Part shown: piece after piece, positions 1-13,800 of the stretch | Layout: each line of letters opens with the position of its first letter | Position numbering within the stretch: the stretch's first letter is position 1 | Notes under the pieces: model-generated | Seen by the model: only the letters and a program-made list of their open reading frames with translations | Told to the model about the DNA's origin: nothing | Database searches by the model: none | Made by a program: the position numbers and the translations under genes | NCBI GenBank assembly: GCA_963969345.1 | Contig: OZ017768.1 | Location: 11,324,193-11,388,192 of the forward strand | Length of the DNA: 64,000 nt | Direction: 5' to 3' | Source of the DNA: Turbatrix aceti | Taxonomy: Eukaryota > Nematoda > Chromadorea > Rhabditida > Panagrolaimidae

Positions 1-193
1 GGGAGAAGAGTTGTCCCACCTGACGGTACTTCGCCTCGACAAACAACCGACAGTGGCGGCGGCGACGGCAATCCACAGGCGTTTTGACTGCTTCGGACCG
101 ATTGCTCTTGCACTCGGCGTCGCAGTCGCCATATCACTGATTCTGTCGGCCATCGTTTTGGTCTGCATCCAGGCTTCCAGGCCTCAAAAATAA
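1..193 (+). CDS. 3' terminal exon of an unidentified single-pass membrane protein (partial)
   Basis: The reading frame is open from the window edge (frame of base 2) to a TAA at 191-193. About 63 residues are visible. They hold one strongly hydrophobic stretch of about 25 residues (FGPIALALGVAV through SAIVLVCI) followed by a short polar tail ending QASRPQK. This looks like a C-terminal membrane anchor with a very short tail. The gene body lies outside the window, so no family can be assigned. No alternative reading is better supported, but a chance ORF cannot be excluded because only one exon is seen. Confidence 0.4.
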   Translation, partial: GEELSHLTVLRLDKQPTVAAATAIHRRFDCFGPIALALGVAVAISLILSAIVLVCIQASRPQK

Positions 194-535
194 TTCAGGA
201 AAAAGTCTCGTGGATACCTGCGGGAATCTGCGCGCTCAATTTTTCAGATCTTTTTTGACTTTTTATATAAAACGATTTTTTTGTTGGATTTTGTAATAAT
301 AAATTTTAGTAATAAAAAAGAACATGAATTTTAAAAAATTGTTAAAACAAATTTATTGAATCAATTCTTGTTATCTTATACACCGCGGCAAAGAAAAAAA
401 CAATACACATGATTATGAAAAAAAAAATTAATTATCAAACCCCGGTTGCAGACAAGAAGACAAAAAAATTATGCTTGGAAAGTGTTGTGTGTGTGAAAGA
501 GCTGATAATTTTCAAAACGAGGCAAAAAAAGTTGC
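194..535. other. intergenic, AT-rich
   Basis: Very AT-rich 342-bp gap between the upstream plus-strand gene and the end of the monooxygenase gene; the two genes converge here. I see no coding potential, RNA gene or clear repeat. Confidence 0.6.
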
Positions 536-3357
536 CTAAGGACAAATTAGATTTTTGATGTAACACTTGGAGACGGGGGTGCTACGGAGGGTCTCGGGGG
601 TACGACGGGTGCGCGTGCATTCGAAAGCGCGCTGATCAGCTCCGAGGATGGCGGCACGGGCTCCAGGCCACGCATGGGGGCCGTCGAGTCGGTACTGGTA
701 AGGATACATGCCGTGGAAGACGAGCTTCTTGGCCAAATTGAAATCTGTGAACCAGTATTTCTTGATTCTGGGCTTGATGCCGATCAGTGACGCGAGGGAT
801 TCCATGTACGTCATGTAATAGACCTTAATTTAGGAAGTGTTAATTATTTTAAATTAAATTAATTAATTTTGCAATTCCGAAAAGTAAAAAGAAATTTCTA
901 ACACAATTTTTGTATTTTAGTTAAGTTTGCAAAATTGATTAACTAATAATTCACATTAAAAATTGCATTATTTTTTTACAAAAAAAATCCAACCTGAATA
1001 GTATGCCTCGGCCGATCGAGGTATCGCTTCTGGTTATCAGCGTTGGTCTTCTTGGTTGACGCCCACATGGCCTTGGGTGCCGGCAAGGATGCTTCTCCGC
1101 TGAGAGCCGCACAGTAGACGCGGCATTGCATCTCGCTGATCGGCATGATAGATCCCATGGGCTGGATGAGTCCAATGATGGCCAGGGTGTTGTGCGGAGC
1201 AAGCTGGGGCGGGAGCATGAATTTGTACAACTCGACCTTGTTCTCGTAGACAGGGATGAGTTTCCCTCCCTCGACGACGTCGAACGCGAATCGGTAGCCA
1301 GTAGCAAAGATGACGTAGTCCACGTCTTCGACTGTGGTTCCGTCCTCGAAAGTGAGAGATGTCTCGCCAAAGGAAGCCACATTTGGCCGGATAACCACGG
1401 TGCCAGCGGAGATGCGATTGGGAAGCTCGTCATTGATCGTGACGTGTGCTTCGAGGAATCTGTGTTTCGGGGTGAGACCAAACCTGCCGTGATCGAAGCG
1501 CCTCGAGACCTTCTTTTCCAAAAAATAGTTCTGCCACGACGCAGGTGTCAGGCCTTTGAGGAACCAGGTAAATCGATTGAGGTAAGCCAGGTCCGAGGGC
1601 TCTCCGTAATCCCACACCCTGTTCAGCACCCAGGATCCCGACCTCGTGGACAGCTGGACGTCCTTCGAGATCTTGGAGAGCTCAACGGCAATATCGCCAC
1701 CGCTATTGCCGATGCCGACGACGACGACCTTCTTGTCTGCGAAGGGGGCAGACGAATGGTAGTTGTGCGAGTGGATGATGCCTCCCTTGAAGTTCTCCTG
1801 ACCGGGGAAAGGCGTAGGCCAGCTGGGGATCGAGTGATGTCCGGTACAGAGCAGCACGCCATCGAACATCTCCTTGTGCACCTGGCCGTCAGTTTCGTCC
1901 TCGTACGTGACCTCCCACTGCCCGGTTTGGTCAAAATCCGGAGTGCGGTCGACGGAGAGAACTTTCTGGCCGAATTTTATGTACTGCGAGAGCTTGAAAT
2001 GATCTGCGTAGTCACGAAGGTACTGTAGCATCTGTCGGTTGTGCATGTAGTTGGGGTACTCATTTGGTGGGGGGAAATCGCTGTACGCCGTCATTTCCTT
2101 CGACGTGTTGATGACCGTCGAGTACATGACTGTGCCTTCGTCTTCATCGGGGTTTGTTTCTGTAATTTGGATCATGTTGAGTCTTTTTGATCGCCATGGC
2201 AACGTAATTATTTAGCGATTTTCTTGCAACAACTTGAAGCTATGAAAAAAATCGGAATGTTTTTTTGGTCAAGAGCTCCTGTATTCCTGTTTATTTTTCC
2301 TGGAGGCTAATCCCCTTTTAATCGACTCTCTGCGTTTTCTACCGTGACGACCTGACCGCTTTTCGTGAAGAGACAAACATCACCACACAAAATGTTCAAA
2401 ACAAACCATTTAAAATTTGAAAAATAAAGCGACCACCCAGAACTAACAAAAACGTCAGAAACCAACTAAAACTTCCGGAAAAGCCCCCCCCTCTCAGAAA
2501 AAACGATCCCCTTGAAGTTGAAAAAAAGATTTTCAATTATAACCTTCAAACAAATTTTAGTAATTAAAAATGTTAAAAATCATAAAAGCGTGATTTCTTC
2601 ATTAAAACATCATTTTGGTTATTTTCACGTATCTTTTTCGGTCGCACACATGTCTGCATCCACCGTTCTTCTTTTCTACCCTTTTCCAATCAACCACAAA
2701 CTCCAGTAAACGAGAACAGCCTGAAACTTTCAGCTGACTTCAGACAGATCAGTCATGTCAACTTCACCCCTTCTCTAGTTTAATCACATGCATAAAGTTG
2801 GATGTCTTCCAAACGCGTTCAGGTGATAGCACAAAGAAAAAAGAACACTGCTGCGGTGCGCATGCGTGCATGCAATCCGTTATGTGCAAGCAGTTGAAAG
2901 AGGTCAGTGAAAAGCGCAAATTTTTATGAGAAATCGGGCATGCAAACATAAATGTAACTCTTTGTGGCAGAAGACACTAAAAATATAAAAAGTGGTTGCC
3001 TCCGGCAGGGGTCGAACCTACGACCTTGGGCTTATTAGACCCACGCTCTAACCAACTGAGCTACGGAGGCGCTCTTTTTGGTCATTTTTCATGCATGCCC
3101 CCAGGAAGAAAAAAGTGTAAAAAAACTAAACAGCAAAACTGTTCAGAAATTATATATAATTTTTACAATGAACGGAAAAACTCACTGTAACGCCAGAGTC
3201 CACCAATGTCATGCTTGCGTTCCAAACAGACGACAGAAAAGCCGTACTCGAGGGCCGTCTTGATGGCCGGTAGACCGCTGGCACCGGCTCCGATGACGAC
3301 GACGTGCTTCGGGGACGGAGGTGACTGGTTCTTGGCGTTTGGCTTCTCGTCCATCAT
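536..3357 (-). CDS. flavin-containing monooxygenase (FMO)
   Basis: Three exons: 3186-3357, 994-2159, 536-823, giving 541 residues, the usual FMO length. FMOs are FAD- and NADPH-dependent enzymes that oxygenate nitrogen and sulfur atoms of xenobiotics, usually on the ER membrane. The FAD motif GAGASG is near residues 22-27 and is followed by GGLWRY. The FMO-identifying FKGGIIHSHNY segment and the NADPH motif GIGNSGGD are in exon 2, and the ATGYR segment follows. Intron 1 is 1 kb and contains a tRNA gene. The start is the first of two consecutive ATG codons. I see no strong C-terminal membrane anchor, unlike mammalian FMOs. Family assignment is firm; the paralogue is not determined. Confidence 0.93.
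2997..3070 (-). tRNA. tRNA-Ile (anticodon AAT)
   Basis: A 74-nt cloverleaf reads on the minus strand. The acceptor stem GCCTCCG pairs with CGGAGGC; D arm GCTC/GAGC; anticodon stem TGGGT/GCCCA with loop CTAATAA (anticodon AAT); T arm with GTAGG TTCGACC CCTGC. The discriminator base is A. There is no tRNA intron. It is nested in the first intron of the FMO gene, same strand. Confidence 0.95.
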
Positions 3358-6074
3358 TGTTTGATGATGGGATAAGCAGGTAAGGAGAGGTGAGAATCAA
3401 GAGCACAATAACAGATCGATCAGGTCAATCTGTCTGGGCCGGCGTGAAAAAAAACTAAAATTAGAAAAACATAAATTATTAGCTTAAATTTACTTGCAAT
3501 CCGTCGGTGTGCGCGTCAGAAAAGGAAGGCCCGCAATAGACAGCAGGATTGACGGCGCTGACGCCGAATGCGGGATAACGCCCGATCTCCAGGTCTGCTC
3601 GGTTGTGGGGGGAGGGGGACGGACCCAGAAGTGCGCAGAGCAAAGCAGGCAACACAGAAAAGGAAACATTTGAACGGCTGACTGCGCGAGACAGAACGTC
3701 TCGGTGGCTGGGCTATCTATGCCTGTTTTTCTTCTATTTGTGTTTTTCTTCTTTGCTCCTCCACCTTCTCACACCAGTCTCACGTATCTGGCAGGTCAAC
3801 GCGTCGACCGAACGGAGGAAACAAGAAACATTCATCTGAAGCATGTCGAAAAAAATGTATTTTTGGGGTTACTACGAATTTCAAAAATTTTTTTTAACGA
3901 ATTCCTATAAAAAATCTTTGAACACTCAAAAAAACGTTCCGCTGTTTTGATAGACAACACCAAGAACGTCAAACCGGTATACAATAGTTTATTGTGTATA
4001 AAATCTAATTAAAAAAACAAAAAAAAACTGTTCATATTCTCTTGAACGTCAACCGTTTGGGATGCCATTAATTATAATTGGTCTTTTACGTTCAGTTCAA
4101 ATTGGTTGCAAAATAAATTCTATGAGTCTATGTAAAAATAATCTGGACAATATTTACTGTACTGTTATAAATCATTTCTAAATCGAATCAAAATTACGTT
4201 AGGATACGGTACTTTGTCGTTGTCTTACTAAAAATGGTTGTTTACATGGTTAAAACAAAAAGATGTGCATAACTTCAATTTTCTTCCATCATCCACAAAA
4301 TTAACAATACACCAGTAAAAATTGTTATTTTTGGACGACCATCAATTTACAGCTTCTACACCTTGGTGGTTGCGCTTATCACTTGCCTCCACCTGATATT
4401 AGATAATAGCCATATGACTGTTTGTTTATGTACGTGTATTGTGATTTTCATTTTTTCTCTCGTCAAAACAAGGTGATCAACAAGGGGTAAACGATAAAAA
4501 AAATAAGCAACGATCAATCTATGTGTCTGTTTTTGGTATGTACATATGTCGATGGGATTAAAACTAAACAAAGCAAATATAATGGAATAAATTATAATGG
4601 CACTTTGTATTATGGTTGTTACGGTACTGTAGGAAAAGTAGCGGATACAAGGGTAACCAAACGAGTCAATCATCGAGCAAAAAAAGGCAAAAATTTTTAA
4701 AACACAGAAATGGCAAAAAAAAATTGGACAACAAAAAAATTTTTTGCGGACATAAATCGTATGACATAAATAAATAAAAATAAATAAATAATGAATAAAT
4801 CGTATGATTTTTACAGAAAGCTCCGCCTCTTGTTTCCGGACGTTACAAAGTTTATTTAAGTTCATCTCCAAATTTCAACCTGTAGGAAAAAAAGGGCCCT
4901 TGTGCTGGCAACCGATGGCTAAGAGACCGACAACTGTGTTTCAACCAACCTACGCCTGAACTTTGATTTCCCCTATTCTCCAGACAAAACAAAGTGCCCC
5001 GCCACCCCCAGTCGGTCACCGTTACCGTCATAGAAAAAGACACGATGATGATTCAAACAGGAACTTTGGGTAAATATTCCCTTCTGAGTGAGTCAATCCG
5101 TTCACTCACTTCTCCTGAATGGCAGCAGTTGTACAACAATGATCCCTAAGAAGGAATAGACAGGATCCCTTCACACCTTGACACCTACTTATCCCTCTTC
5201 ATACCCATAAACCTGTCAAAAACAGACAAAATTGTAAGAGAGACGAATTATATGTACAATTTGGTCCGGGCAGGCGAGGAGGCCGCGGCCTTCCAGGACA
5301 CAATGGGATCAAGAAGACTGCCTCGAAAGGTGCGCATATATACTCGGTCCTTTGTTTGTGGATTCTGACAGGCAAGAAGGTGTCGATGGTGGTCCTTCTT
5401 CCTGCCTGACGGAAAGAAGAAAACGTGCGCAATGCATGCTGGTCGGCAAAATCGGAAAAAAGGGAATAAAGTTGAAATGAATCACAAAAGTGCGTAACAC
5501 ACTGGATGGATGAAGTTGATATCGTCCTGTCGCGGGCAGCACCACAGGATGTCATGAAATTTTGCAATCCCAGGAGGGGGCGGGAACGAAACTTCTTCAT
5601 CACAAAATTCAAAAATCGTGCGCAGAGGCCACGTACATGCCTACGCTTGTGTTCTGGATAACACAAAGCCCCTCCGCGTTTCTCCCTTTTGTCATGTCAT
5701 CATTGTCGATCGCCGTCTGCCCCTGCCATCATCGTATCCGGAAAAGCAAAGCCACCAGCCAACATCGAACAAGCATAAAAAAAGTTATATCTCGACCAGT
5801 TTCATGTGTATACGTGAGAGCGAAAAAATCTCGGAGAAAAAAACAAGATCCGCAGCTTTTCTTTCTTTGGCTTTGTATAAAACGATGAAAACACGTAGTA
5901 GGGGGGGGGGAGAAAAAAAGTAAAACAAAAATCAGTGGTAGAAGTAGACATGGTAGACGATTTGACACCGACGGCTTGAGTAGTGGGTAAAAATTGATTT
6001 GATTCAAAAATCTTGAAAAGTAACAACAAAAAAAATAGAAGGCACCGTGTGTTTCTTTGTGGGATGGTTGAGTT
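3358..6074. other. intergenic between FMO and CNNM genes
   Basis: AT-rich 2.7-kb stretch holding the FMO 5' flank and the CNNM 3' flank. The ORFs present are low-complexity and without splice support. A short G run lies near 5900. I recognise no gene, RNA or terminal-inverted-repeat element. Confidence 0.5.
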
Positions 6075-9000
6075 TTAGGCATCATCGTCCGGATCACCCG
6101 CTGTGAGAGGACTTCTCTCGTCAAATGGCATGTCGAGGACAACTTTCTCAGGCATTGCAAGGGGAGGCGACGTGGGTCGGGAAGAATCACTTTGACTGCG
6201 TTTTCTCACAGCGCGGATGCGCTAAAAAATATAAAAATTAGTTTTTCTTCAGATAATTTTTTTTGCTTACAGGCTGATGAAGTTCACCATTAAGGTATGG
6301 CGCAATGTTGAGATCGTCTTCCTCTTTGATGTGATCACCCGTCAGATTTCCCTTTGGTGTAAATGACAAATCGTTGTTAGACCCGCAAGTTTGATCATCA
6401 CCATGAGCTCTGAAACGTGAGAATGAAGAGATTATACTATACCATCTAGTCAACCAAAATCCACTCTTATACTTTGATCCAGGAAATCCTGTCCGATTGC
6501 TTGCCTTGCACAATTTTGTAACCACTTACAGGCAACAATTTTTCGAGTGGTGTCAAAAAAGGAAATTTTAGAGAAACCAGTCTTCTTACCGGGATGGATA
6601 CTGACTGACTGATACGTGTTTCATGTCAGAAACCAGAAAAATTATCAAGTAACAAGTTTTGTCAAAAAAATAAAATCCGGGGTACAAGGCAGATAGATAA
6701 ATGCAAATCGGACCATTTTTGTACAAAAAAAAAGTGCAACTTACTTGGTAGAACGACTAATGAGAGTTGATTTGTAGGCCAAGAGGTATGTTTGAGCAGA
6801 GACTTCCAAATAGGTACAGTCGTCGTAAATGGTTGCAGAAAAATCAGGACGAAATGAATAAGCCTTATCCAGTTCAAGGCCCTGGGCGCCTGAAAGTTGA
6901 GGCATCGTCATCGAGCGTCTCCGATTGCCTAAATAAAGCACATGTTAGTACGTATGAAAGGGAAAGCATGAAGTTTTAGTGTTGAAAAAAAGTGAATGAC
7001 AATTTGTACACAAAAAAATTCACACAGCAGAAAATAACCGCAAACTAAGGCAATATACTGGTCTGCTGTGTATTGAAAACCTTTTTGTTGCCAAAAAAAT
7101 TCTGGTTAACATAAACCGGAGAAAAAACCGAAACTTGGACAGGTAGGCAGGCAGGTAGGTGGTGTGACTGAAAAACCTGAATCCAGGACACGCGTTTACG
7201 CCATTTCGTGTACATGGTGGTGGTGATGGACATCGACATAAAAAAAAGTAAAAAAAATTGATTAAAAAAAGTCTAAAGTTTTGAAATATAATTTGTTTAG
7301 AAATGTGAAAACGAGTTAAAAAATGCTAAAAAAATTGTTGTTAAAAATCGTAAGCAAAAAGTTAATATCAGGGTGTGGTGTTGCACAAAGGAAAAACAAA
7401 AAAAAATTGTGATAGCAAAGAAAAGAAGCCCTCACTGGAAGCCTGGGTAAAGCCAGCAGGACCAGGATGTGCCTTCACGCGAACGGAGCCATGCCTCGAA
7501 GGCAACGACACAATCGTAACCCTATCTGCCGATGAAGGCGTAGTGGCCGACGCTTGGCGTAGTATGGCAACCGATGCCGAAGCACGGCGAGGGTTAGTGG
7601 AAGCAGCAGAGGGAAGAGAAGGAGGAGGCAGAGGCTGTGCAAATGTGGAAGAAGAAGATCTCGTCTTGGGTGGTGAAGCAATGGTACCCGTGGAAGTGAA
7701 AGGAGAAGATGTCTGACCTGGCAAAGCGGCGACTGCAACCGCCGGGGGCGGCACCACAATCGGGGTCGTAACAGCCGTCGGAGGGGCCGGAAGGTTGCTC
7801 TGGGCATCGATGCGGATCCGTTCGAGGAGTTCGACGCCAAAGGAGTGCCATGGGCCGGCTTCGAACGTCATCTCGTTTTGGCCAATTTTGACCATCATTC
7901 GGCCTTCAAGAATGAGCACGAACTTGTCTGATGGCACTCCTTTTTCGTAGACTTTCTGGCGCTTCAGGAGCTGTTTACTGTCTTGCGAGCAAAAATGTTG
8001 GATGTTGTCAACCTGAAAAATTTTGAAATACAAAAACAAAAAAATGAGAAAAAAACAAAAAATTGAGAATAATACCGAAAGTAGTAAAATAATAACTTTT
8101 GAGTATTATTCAGCATACCTAAAGTAATAAAATAACGTTTTATTTAATGTTCTCGGCGGACATGAACATTTCAGGAACTTTTCAACATTACTTCGCACAT
8201 CTAACATTTTTAGTGTTTTTTGAACGTTATTCGAAATACCACAAATCAATTATTCTCCGAACCAGCGTCAAAAATTCAACCCACCTTCACAACATGCTGC
8301 CGAATAATTTTCTCCAGAATTCCGCGATTGACGTAAGCCTCACCAAACGCATCAATGTTCGCCGTCAGCCACTGCATCGTAACGAACTGCATCTGCACCG
8401 ATATCTGGTAAGCGTTGTTGTCGCTTACGAGAATGCGTGCGATGTCCTCGCGTTCGCGCCGTCGATTTCGACTCACATTGTCCACGATGACGTCTGTCTC
8501 ATCAACGATCTCAGCCTGTAGAATTTCTTCGACAATGTCTTCTAGCGTGACCACACCGACGTTTTCGCGGACAGGATCACCGGAGGGGTTGTCAGCAATC
8601 TTCTGAACGAGTGCCAGGTGATATTCGCCCTTCTTGAATTCCTCAAGCATGACTCGCAGCGGTGTGTCGTTCATGACGAAGCGTAGCTTGTGATCGTGAT
8701 ACCCGCAGACGGTTTTGACGGTAAAATTGTCATCCGGGTCGAGCAGAGCGAGATCCTTGACAAAGAGCAGCGAGACGACGTTGTTACGGTTGTCTTCGTA
8801 GACTGGTATGCGAGTGTAGCCCATGCGGAGGATTTCAGCAACGGTCAAGGTATTAAGGATCGTCGAGCTTGGGAGCATGAACACGTCCTGTAAAATGATC
8901 GAGGGTGGGTCTTTTTATAACGTAAAAAATTGAAAAATGGTTTTCTGTCATCTTTTAGAATATGTTTTTTTTTCAAACTCACATTAATCTTGGTCATGAC

Positions 9001-10854
9001 CTGCTCAACTGTCTTGTCGCTTATTTCCATCGCGCCCACGGCAATCTTGAATTCTTCAGCCAGTCCCTTGTCCCTCGTCGACATCTTGATGAGCTCCATG
9101 AGTCGCTTACGATCGTAAGCCACAACTTCGTCACCCAGAATGCAGTCCAGGAGTCGACTGATCGGATAGGCTAGCGGAAACGTCAGAACCATAAAGAATC
9201 TCGTGATCCAGATGGTATGGGCACCGACAGCGAGTCCCTTCTTGACACATAGCGATTGAGGAAAGATCTCGCCGAAAACGACGATACCGGCGGACGACGT
9301 GAATAAGGCAATGTAGCCGGACGTCAGGTCATCAAATAAAATAGATATCGCAGAATTCACCATGACGTTACCGATGAGGAGTGAACACAGTAGATTGTTG
9401 CCGGATTTTCGAATTGGTAAGATCATTTCGGCGTATTTTTTCTCCTGTTCTGAGCCTAAAAAAAGTCAATTGAAAGTTAAATAAAACCCCTAAAAAAAGG
9501 TAACAAACCAGATTTAGAGATCAAAAACAATTCCTGAGGCGTAAGAGCCATAAGGCCAAGATTGAGACCCGAAAAAAGACCGGAGAGGACGAGGAGAAAC
9601 AAAATAATTGTTATCTGTATGTGCATTGGGAAGTAGTATTCCCGTGGCGGAATGTCGGTTGACACCATGGCTCGTAGATCATCGACGAGAACGTATGGAC
9701 TCGGTAGGAGTTCACCCGTTTTCGTTTCACGCGGCTTCTGGCGCATGCATATCTTATAGAAACTATGGGTCCTAAAAATGACAAAATTTTAAATATGTCC
9801 TATTTAAAAAAAACAAGTATTTTTTAAATCCCAGTTTATCAAAAAAACTCACGCAATGAATTGGTACTCAAAGACGACACGTCTTTCAGTCTGGAACGTG
9901 AAGTCTGCATTGTTGACATCAGAGAGTGTTTGATTGCAATTTCCTTCACTGGTGAATCCAAATGTAACAACTTCGTCAAGCCACCATCCAAAAATCACAA
10001 TTCGAACTTCGTGATCGGGTTGTACAATGCTTATACCGTTTTTTCTGCAACAAAAATAATTTTTGTGATTTTTTTTCTTATCAAAGCTTGTCTTCTTCCA
10101 GGAAGCGTAAGCTGTCTGCCTTTTTGACGTAACCAAATGCTAGGATGAGCAGATAATAGGGGTCTAATCCCTGACAGAAACCAGCAATTTGATAAACTTT
10201 AACTGTTCGGCCCCCAAAAACTGCATATTTTTGACGTCAAAAAATGACAAAAAAAAATTATTTTTAGTCCAAAATTTTTTCACATGTTTAGAATTAAAAA
10301 AAACTCACGAATATCCGACAAAGCCTTCTTCGTCTGATTCAATGCGTATGCCAGAGACTTGAGCTTTCTTTTCGATTGTTATGAATCCACCGGCACTCAG
10401 AGCTCCAGTAACAATGATATCCTGAAAAAAAATCAATTACGTATCTTTTTCATGCATAAATAAGTTCATTTAGACGACCTTTTGCAAATGAATTTTTTTA
10501 GCGAAGCGACCGCCCCCCCCCCAAAAAAAAAGTCTGATGTGAGGCACGTCTATCTAGAAAGCCAAAAAAAACTTCACACAAAATTTTTTATTAGAAATGC
10601 AAGAAAAAGTGCAAACATAATAATTCAAAGAAATGTTTTGTTAAAAAGAAGTAACAAAAAATCGTTTTAGAACATTTCAGCTCAACACAATTTTTTTTCT
10701 TCGAAACGTAAAATTTCCAACCAACCTTTCCAACTTGTGGAACAGAATCGTCAAAGTTAGCAGCGACCAGCGAAGCAATCACAAGCAACGACAGTAGATT
10801 CTTTATCCTGCGTATAGTCGTCCATAAGCGTTCAACCATTCCAGTCCGGAGCAA
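6075..10854 (-). CDS. CNNM/cyclin-M family metal transporter
   Basis: Ten exons: 10726-10854, 10309-10421, 9853-10044, 9509-9771, 8983-9455, 8285-8887, 7436-8012, 6745-6928, 6271-6409, 6075-6221, all phases consistent, giving 939 residues. CNNM proteins move Mg2+ across plasma membranes. The order is: hydrophobic N-terminal signal (residues 1-32), extracellular domain, DUF21 membrane domain (about 185-390) with [14 protein letters not shown] and [13 protein letters not shown], paired CBS domains (about 395-530) with YTRIPVY and [14 protein letters not shown], then a cyclic-nucleotide-binding-like domain (from about 592). That last domain is interrupted by a Pro/Ser/Ala-rich loop of roughly 110 residues and resumes in exon 8. 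The C terminus ends DPDDDA. Family is clear; which worm cnnm paralogue is not. Confidence 0.93.
8085..8240. repeat. dispersed AACGTAAC-type repeat, degenerate copy
   Basis: Lies in CNNM intron 6. It contains two diverged copies of a motif resembling TTATTCAGCATACCTAA followed by AGTAATAAAATAACG, the same pattern found in introns of at least five other genes in this window. Confidence 0.5.
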
Positions 10855-13800
10855 TGCAAACTAAAAAAAGAAGAACTTGGTTTGATTCTCGCATAAAAAA
10901 AACAAAAGCATGTATAGCGTCCAAAAAAAACGCCATTTTCCCAGAACTGGGAGAAAAAACAAACGTACGACCTCTCCCTGTTCTGGCTTAGCCTAGCCTG
11001 AACCGGAGAGCAGCTAAAGTCATATCTCATCACGCAAGAACAAAAATTCAACAAAAAAAGAGAAAGAAAGGTGTTTATGACTCAAATTTCAACAAAATCA
11101 ATCAATGCTAATGCGAATAGGCTAAAAAGCTGCAAAGAGAGGAAAGAAGTAAGGTGGACAAAAAATAAGCACCATAAATGTAGAACATTAGAAGATATCG
11201 ACGCACTCACTAACTCACCCCCCCAGGCAGTGACTTGACTTATGTCGACAAAAGTTATCTAAAATGCCAGGCAAAGCGAACAAACAATAAACCGAAAAAG
11301 AAAGTGTGGGCCACGCTTCTTTGCTTGCCTGGCTTTGGCTTTGTCGTTCCTGCCCTTCCAGACCAGTAGTAATTCTAACTCGGGAGAAAGAAGGGGGAGA
11401 GCAGCAAAGACACAGGCAAGCCATCACTCACAGTGCAACCCCCAGATCAGAGACTAAAAATATAGAAAATAGGGTAACTTTGAGCAAAGATAATTAAAAA
11501 CGTCAAAATTGGTATTTTAAAGAAATTTAAACAAATAAAAGTGTTTCAATAGTAAAATTGATTTTTTAAGAATGTTTCTTAACCGGACATCCACTCAAAA
11601 CAAACAAACAACCGTCATCAGGTCGAACAACATACAAAAATTTTAAGCGTCAATTTTTTTAGATTTTTTCTCAAAAATTTTCTTTAGAATGTATGAACTC
11701 ATTTTTTTCAAATGAATCAACTCTCTGGGTTCGTTTATCATCCCAAACGCCTGGTTTCACAAATTTCGGCACAATGAAAAAAATATTGCTATAGTCATAA
11801 AATGTATTTGAAGCTGTTTGTACTATTTTTTCATCCTAAAGAAGCATTTCCTAGTGTAGAACCCAACTGATTACGCCAATATTAATCAGCAGCAATCACT
11901 AATCCCCTTCGCGTCCGTCCCAGCGTAAGCCGATGACGCTAAAACACAAGAAAAAAGTGAATTTAAGCCGACTTCTGACCCCCTTCTCAGTTCAACGAAA
12001 AATAGATATTTAGAAGTTCTAAATGAGAACCCCATCTTCCATCCCCCAAAAAAAGACAAAAAATCAATTATCACAAAAAATATGCGTAATAAACGTCAAA
12101 CAAACAGTGTATACGCATGTTATATAGGGTTGCAAAAAAAGTACAGGGTAATCAATATCAATAGCCACTACCTATTAACAACAACTAATCAAATCAAATA
12201 GATATTTCTTCCTTCTTCCACCCTCTCACCCGTGTGCATATTATAAACTGTCGTGTGTTGCTTGCTTGCCGGGGCTGACTGCACCCAAACCCACAACTCA
12301 TCACATCGCCGTGGTTGTGCAGACTCCCTCTTTCCTGCACAACCGCCGCCAGACAAGAAGGCATCAATTGATGTGATTGACTTGACCGACTGGCATCGCT
12401 GGGCGCTGACTCACGTCATCGCTGAAATCATACCACGCACTGTAAATTTGATATGCTGAATAACGGTCAAAAATAAATCAAAAATAATTTTTTGATAAAA
12501 AATTTTTAGCAACAAAACATCTAACTTGAAGCAGTCAGTCAATATCCTCCACTTTTCATACAACTCATCCCCCAGCAAGGAAGCAAGGATCACAGAACAT
12601 CGAATCGACAAAAAAATTTGTTGTTCTAAAAAAATGTGCGGCAAGCCAATAAAGTCCGCATCCGGTCAGAAAAACATCACACAACGCCCCAACCCTTGTC
12701 ATTTATAGACTTTTGACTAATAAATCATCATCCATCCATCCCGCTCTGACGTTAATATGCGTTTCTCTTTTGAGCAGTCAATTTCCGTACATGTGAACTT
12801 CTAACGACACCATGATATTTTACTAATTTTTCGAGTAAAATATCCTACCCCAACCCAAAACAAATAATTTTTGCCCCTGTGGTAAAAAATCCAATTTACC
12901 CAAAAACTTTCTTTTTTGAAACGTAAGAACTTTAGTCAACATCGAACGTACGTCATTTGAGCTTAATCACAGCTTTGATCAAAGATTTATCAAAAGTTAT
13001 AAATTAAATTTCGACGTCATGCGCTACCCTTCTTGATTTTTAGGGGGGGGGGGGGGGTTTAATTGTCACAGGTCACATAATCACTGAAAAAAATGATGTG
13101 AAAAAGGTCAATGGAGCAATACAGAATGGCTACCTGGCCGGCCGGCATGAAAGCAAACAGACAAGCAAACGCGTGCATAAGAAAAATTTTCTGTAGCAAA
13201 ATGTACGTATTTAGGTTTGGTAAGAATTAATACAAGGTTTCGGTAGCTGAGGGGTTGATAAGGGACGAAGGAAAAAGGAGACAAAAATATGAGAAATATC
13301 TAGTTCAGTAAATTTTGCACAAATAGGCAAAAACGTAAAAAAAATTTCATTACAAAAAAACATTAGTATCCTGCCCCAAATAATTTTTTTTGAAATCTCA
13401 TTTAGGCTATTCAAACGAATTTTTTTTTAGCACATTGCCGATAAAAAAAACACAAGGACATCTCGGCCCAATAAATTCAAGGTGATCACCGCGTTCAAAC
13501 GATCCATGTACAAAAAAATTTTCAAGACACGTCCAAAAAGTCATTACGTTTATCGTTTTGATTCTCTGCGCTTCCCCAAGCCTAGCCTCGCCTCAAGTCG
13601 TCGTCCGTCCACCTCAGTCAAGCCGGTGAGACAACATCGAAGCATCGATGATACGCGACGACAACGAAAGCAGGCAGCGCGCTGCTTGCTTAGTACTGAC
13701 CCTGACTGGTTAATCTCATAATTTTACTACCAGGAGGCCGGACCGGCAGCTTACTATCTCTTACCTATCACTGCGTGCTTTTACGTCCATCCAAAAACTT

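Noticed and set aside
1126..2028. 300-codon plus-strand ORF
   Set aside because: It lies exactly antisense to the large FMO exon, whose family motifs are on the minus strand.
4356..4871. 171-codon minus-strand ORF rich in Phe, Ile and Tyr
   Set aside because: Composition is that of AT-rich noncoding DNA; no splice sites, no motif.
7045..7239. Possible extra CNNM exon
   Set aside because: The joined exons 7 and 8 already keep frame and family sequence. This ORF has no acceptor and no resemblance to CNNM.
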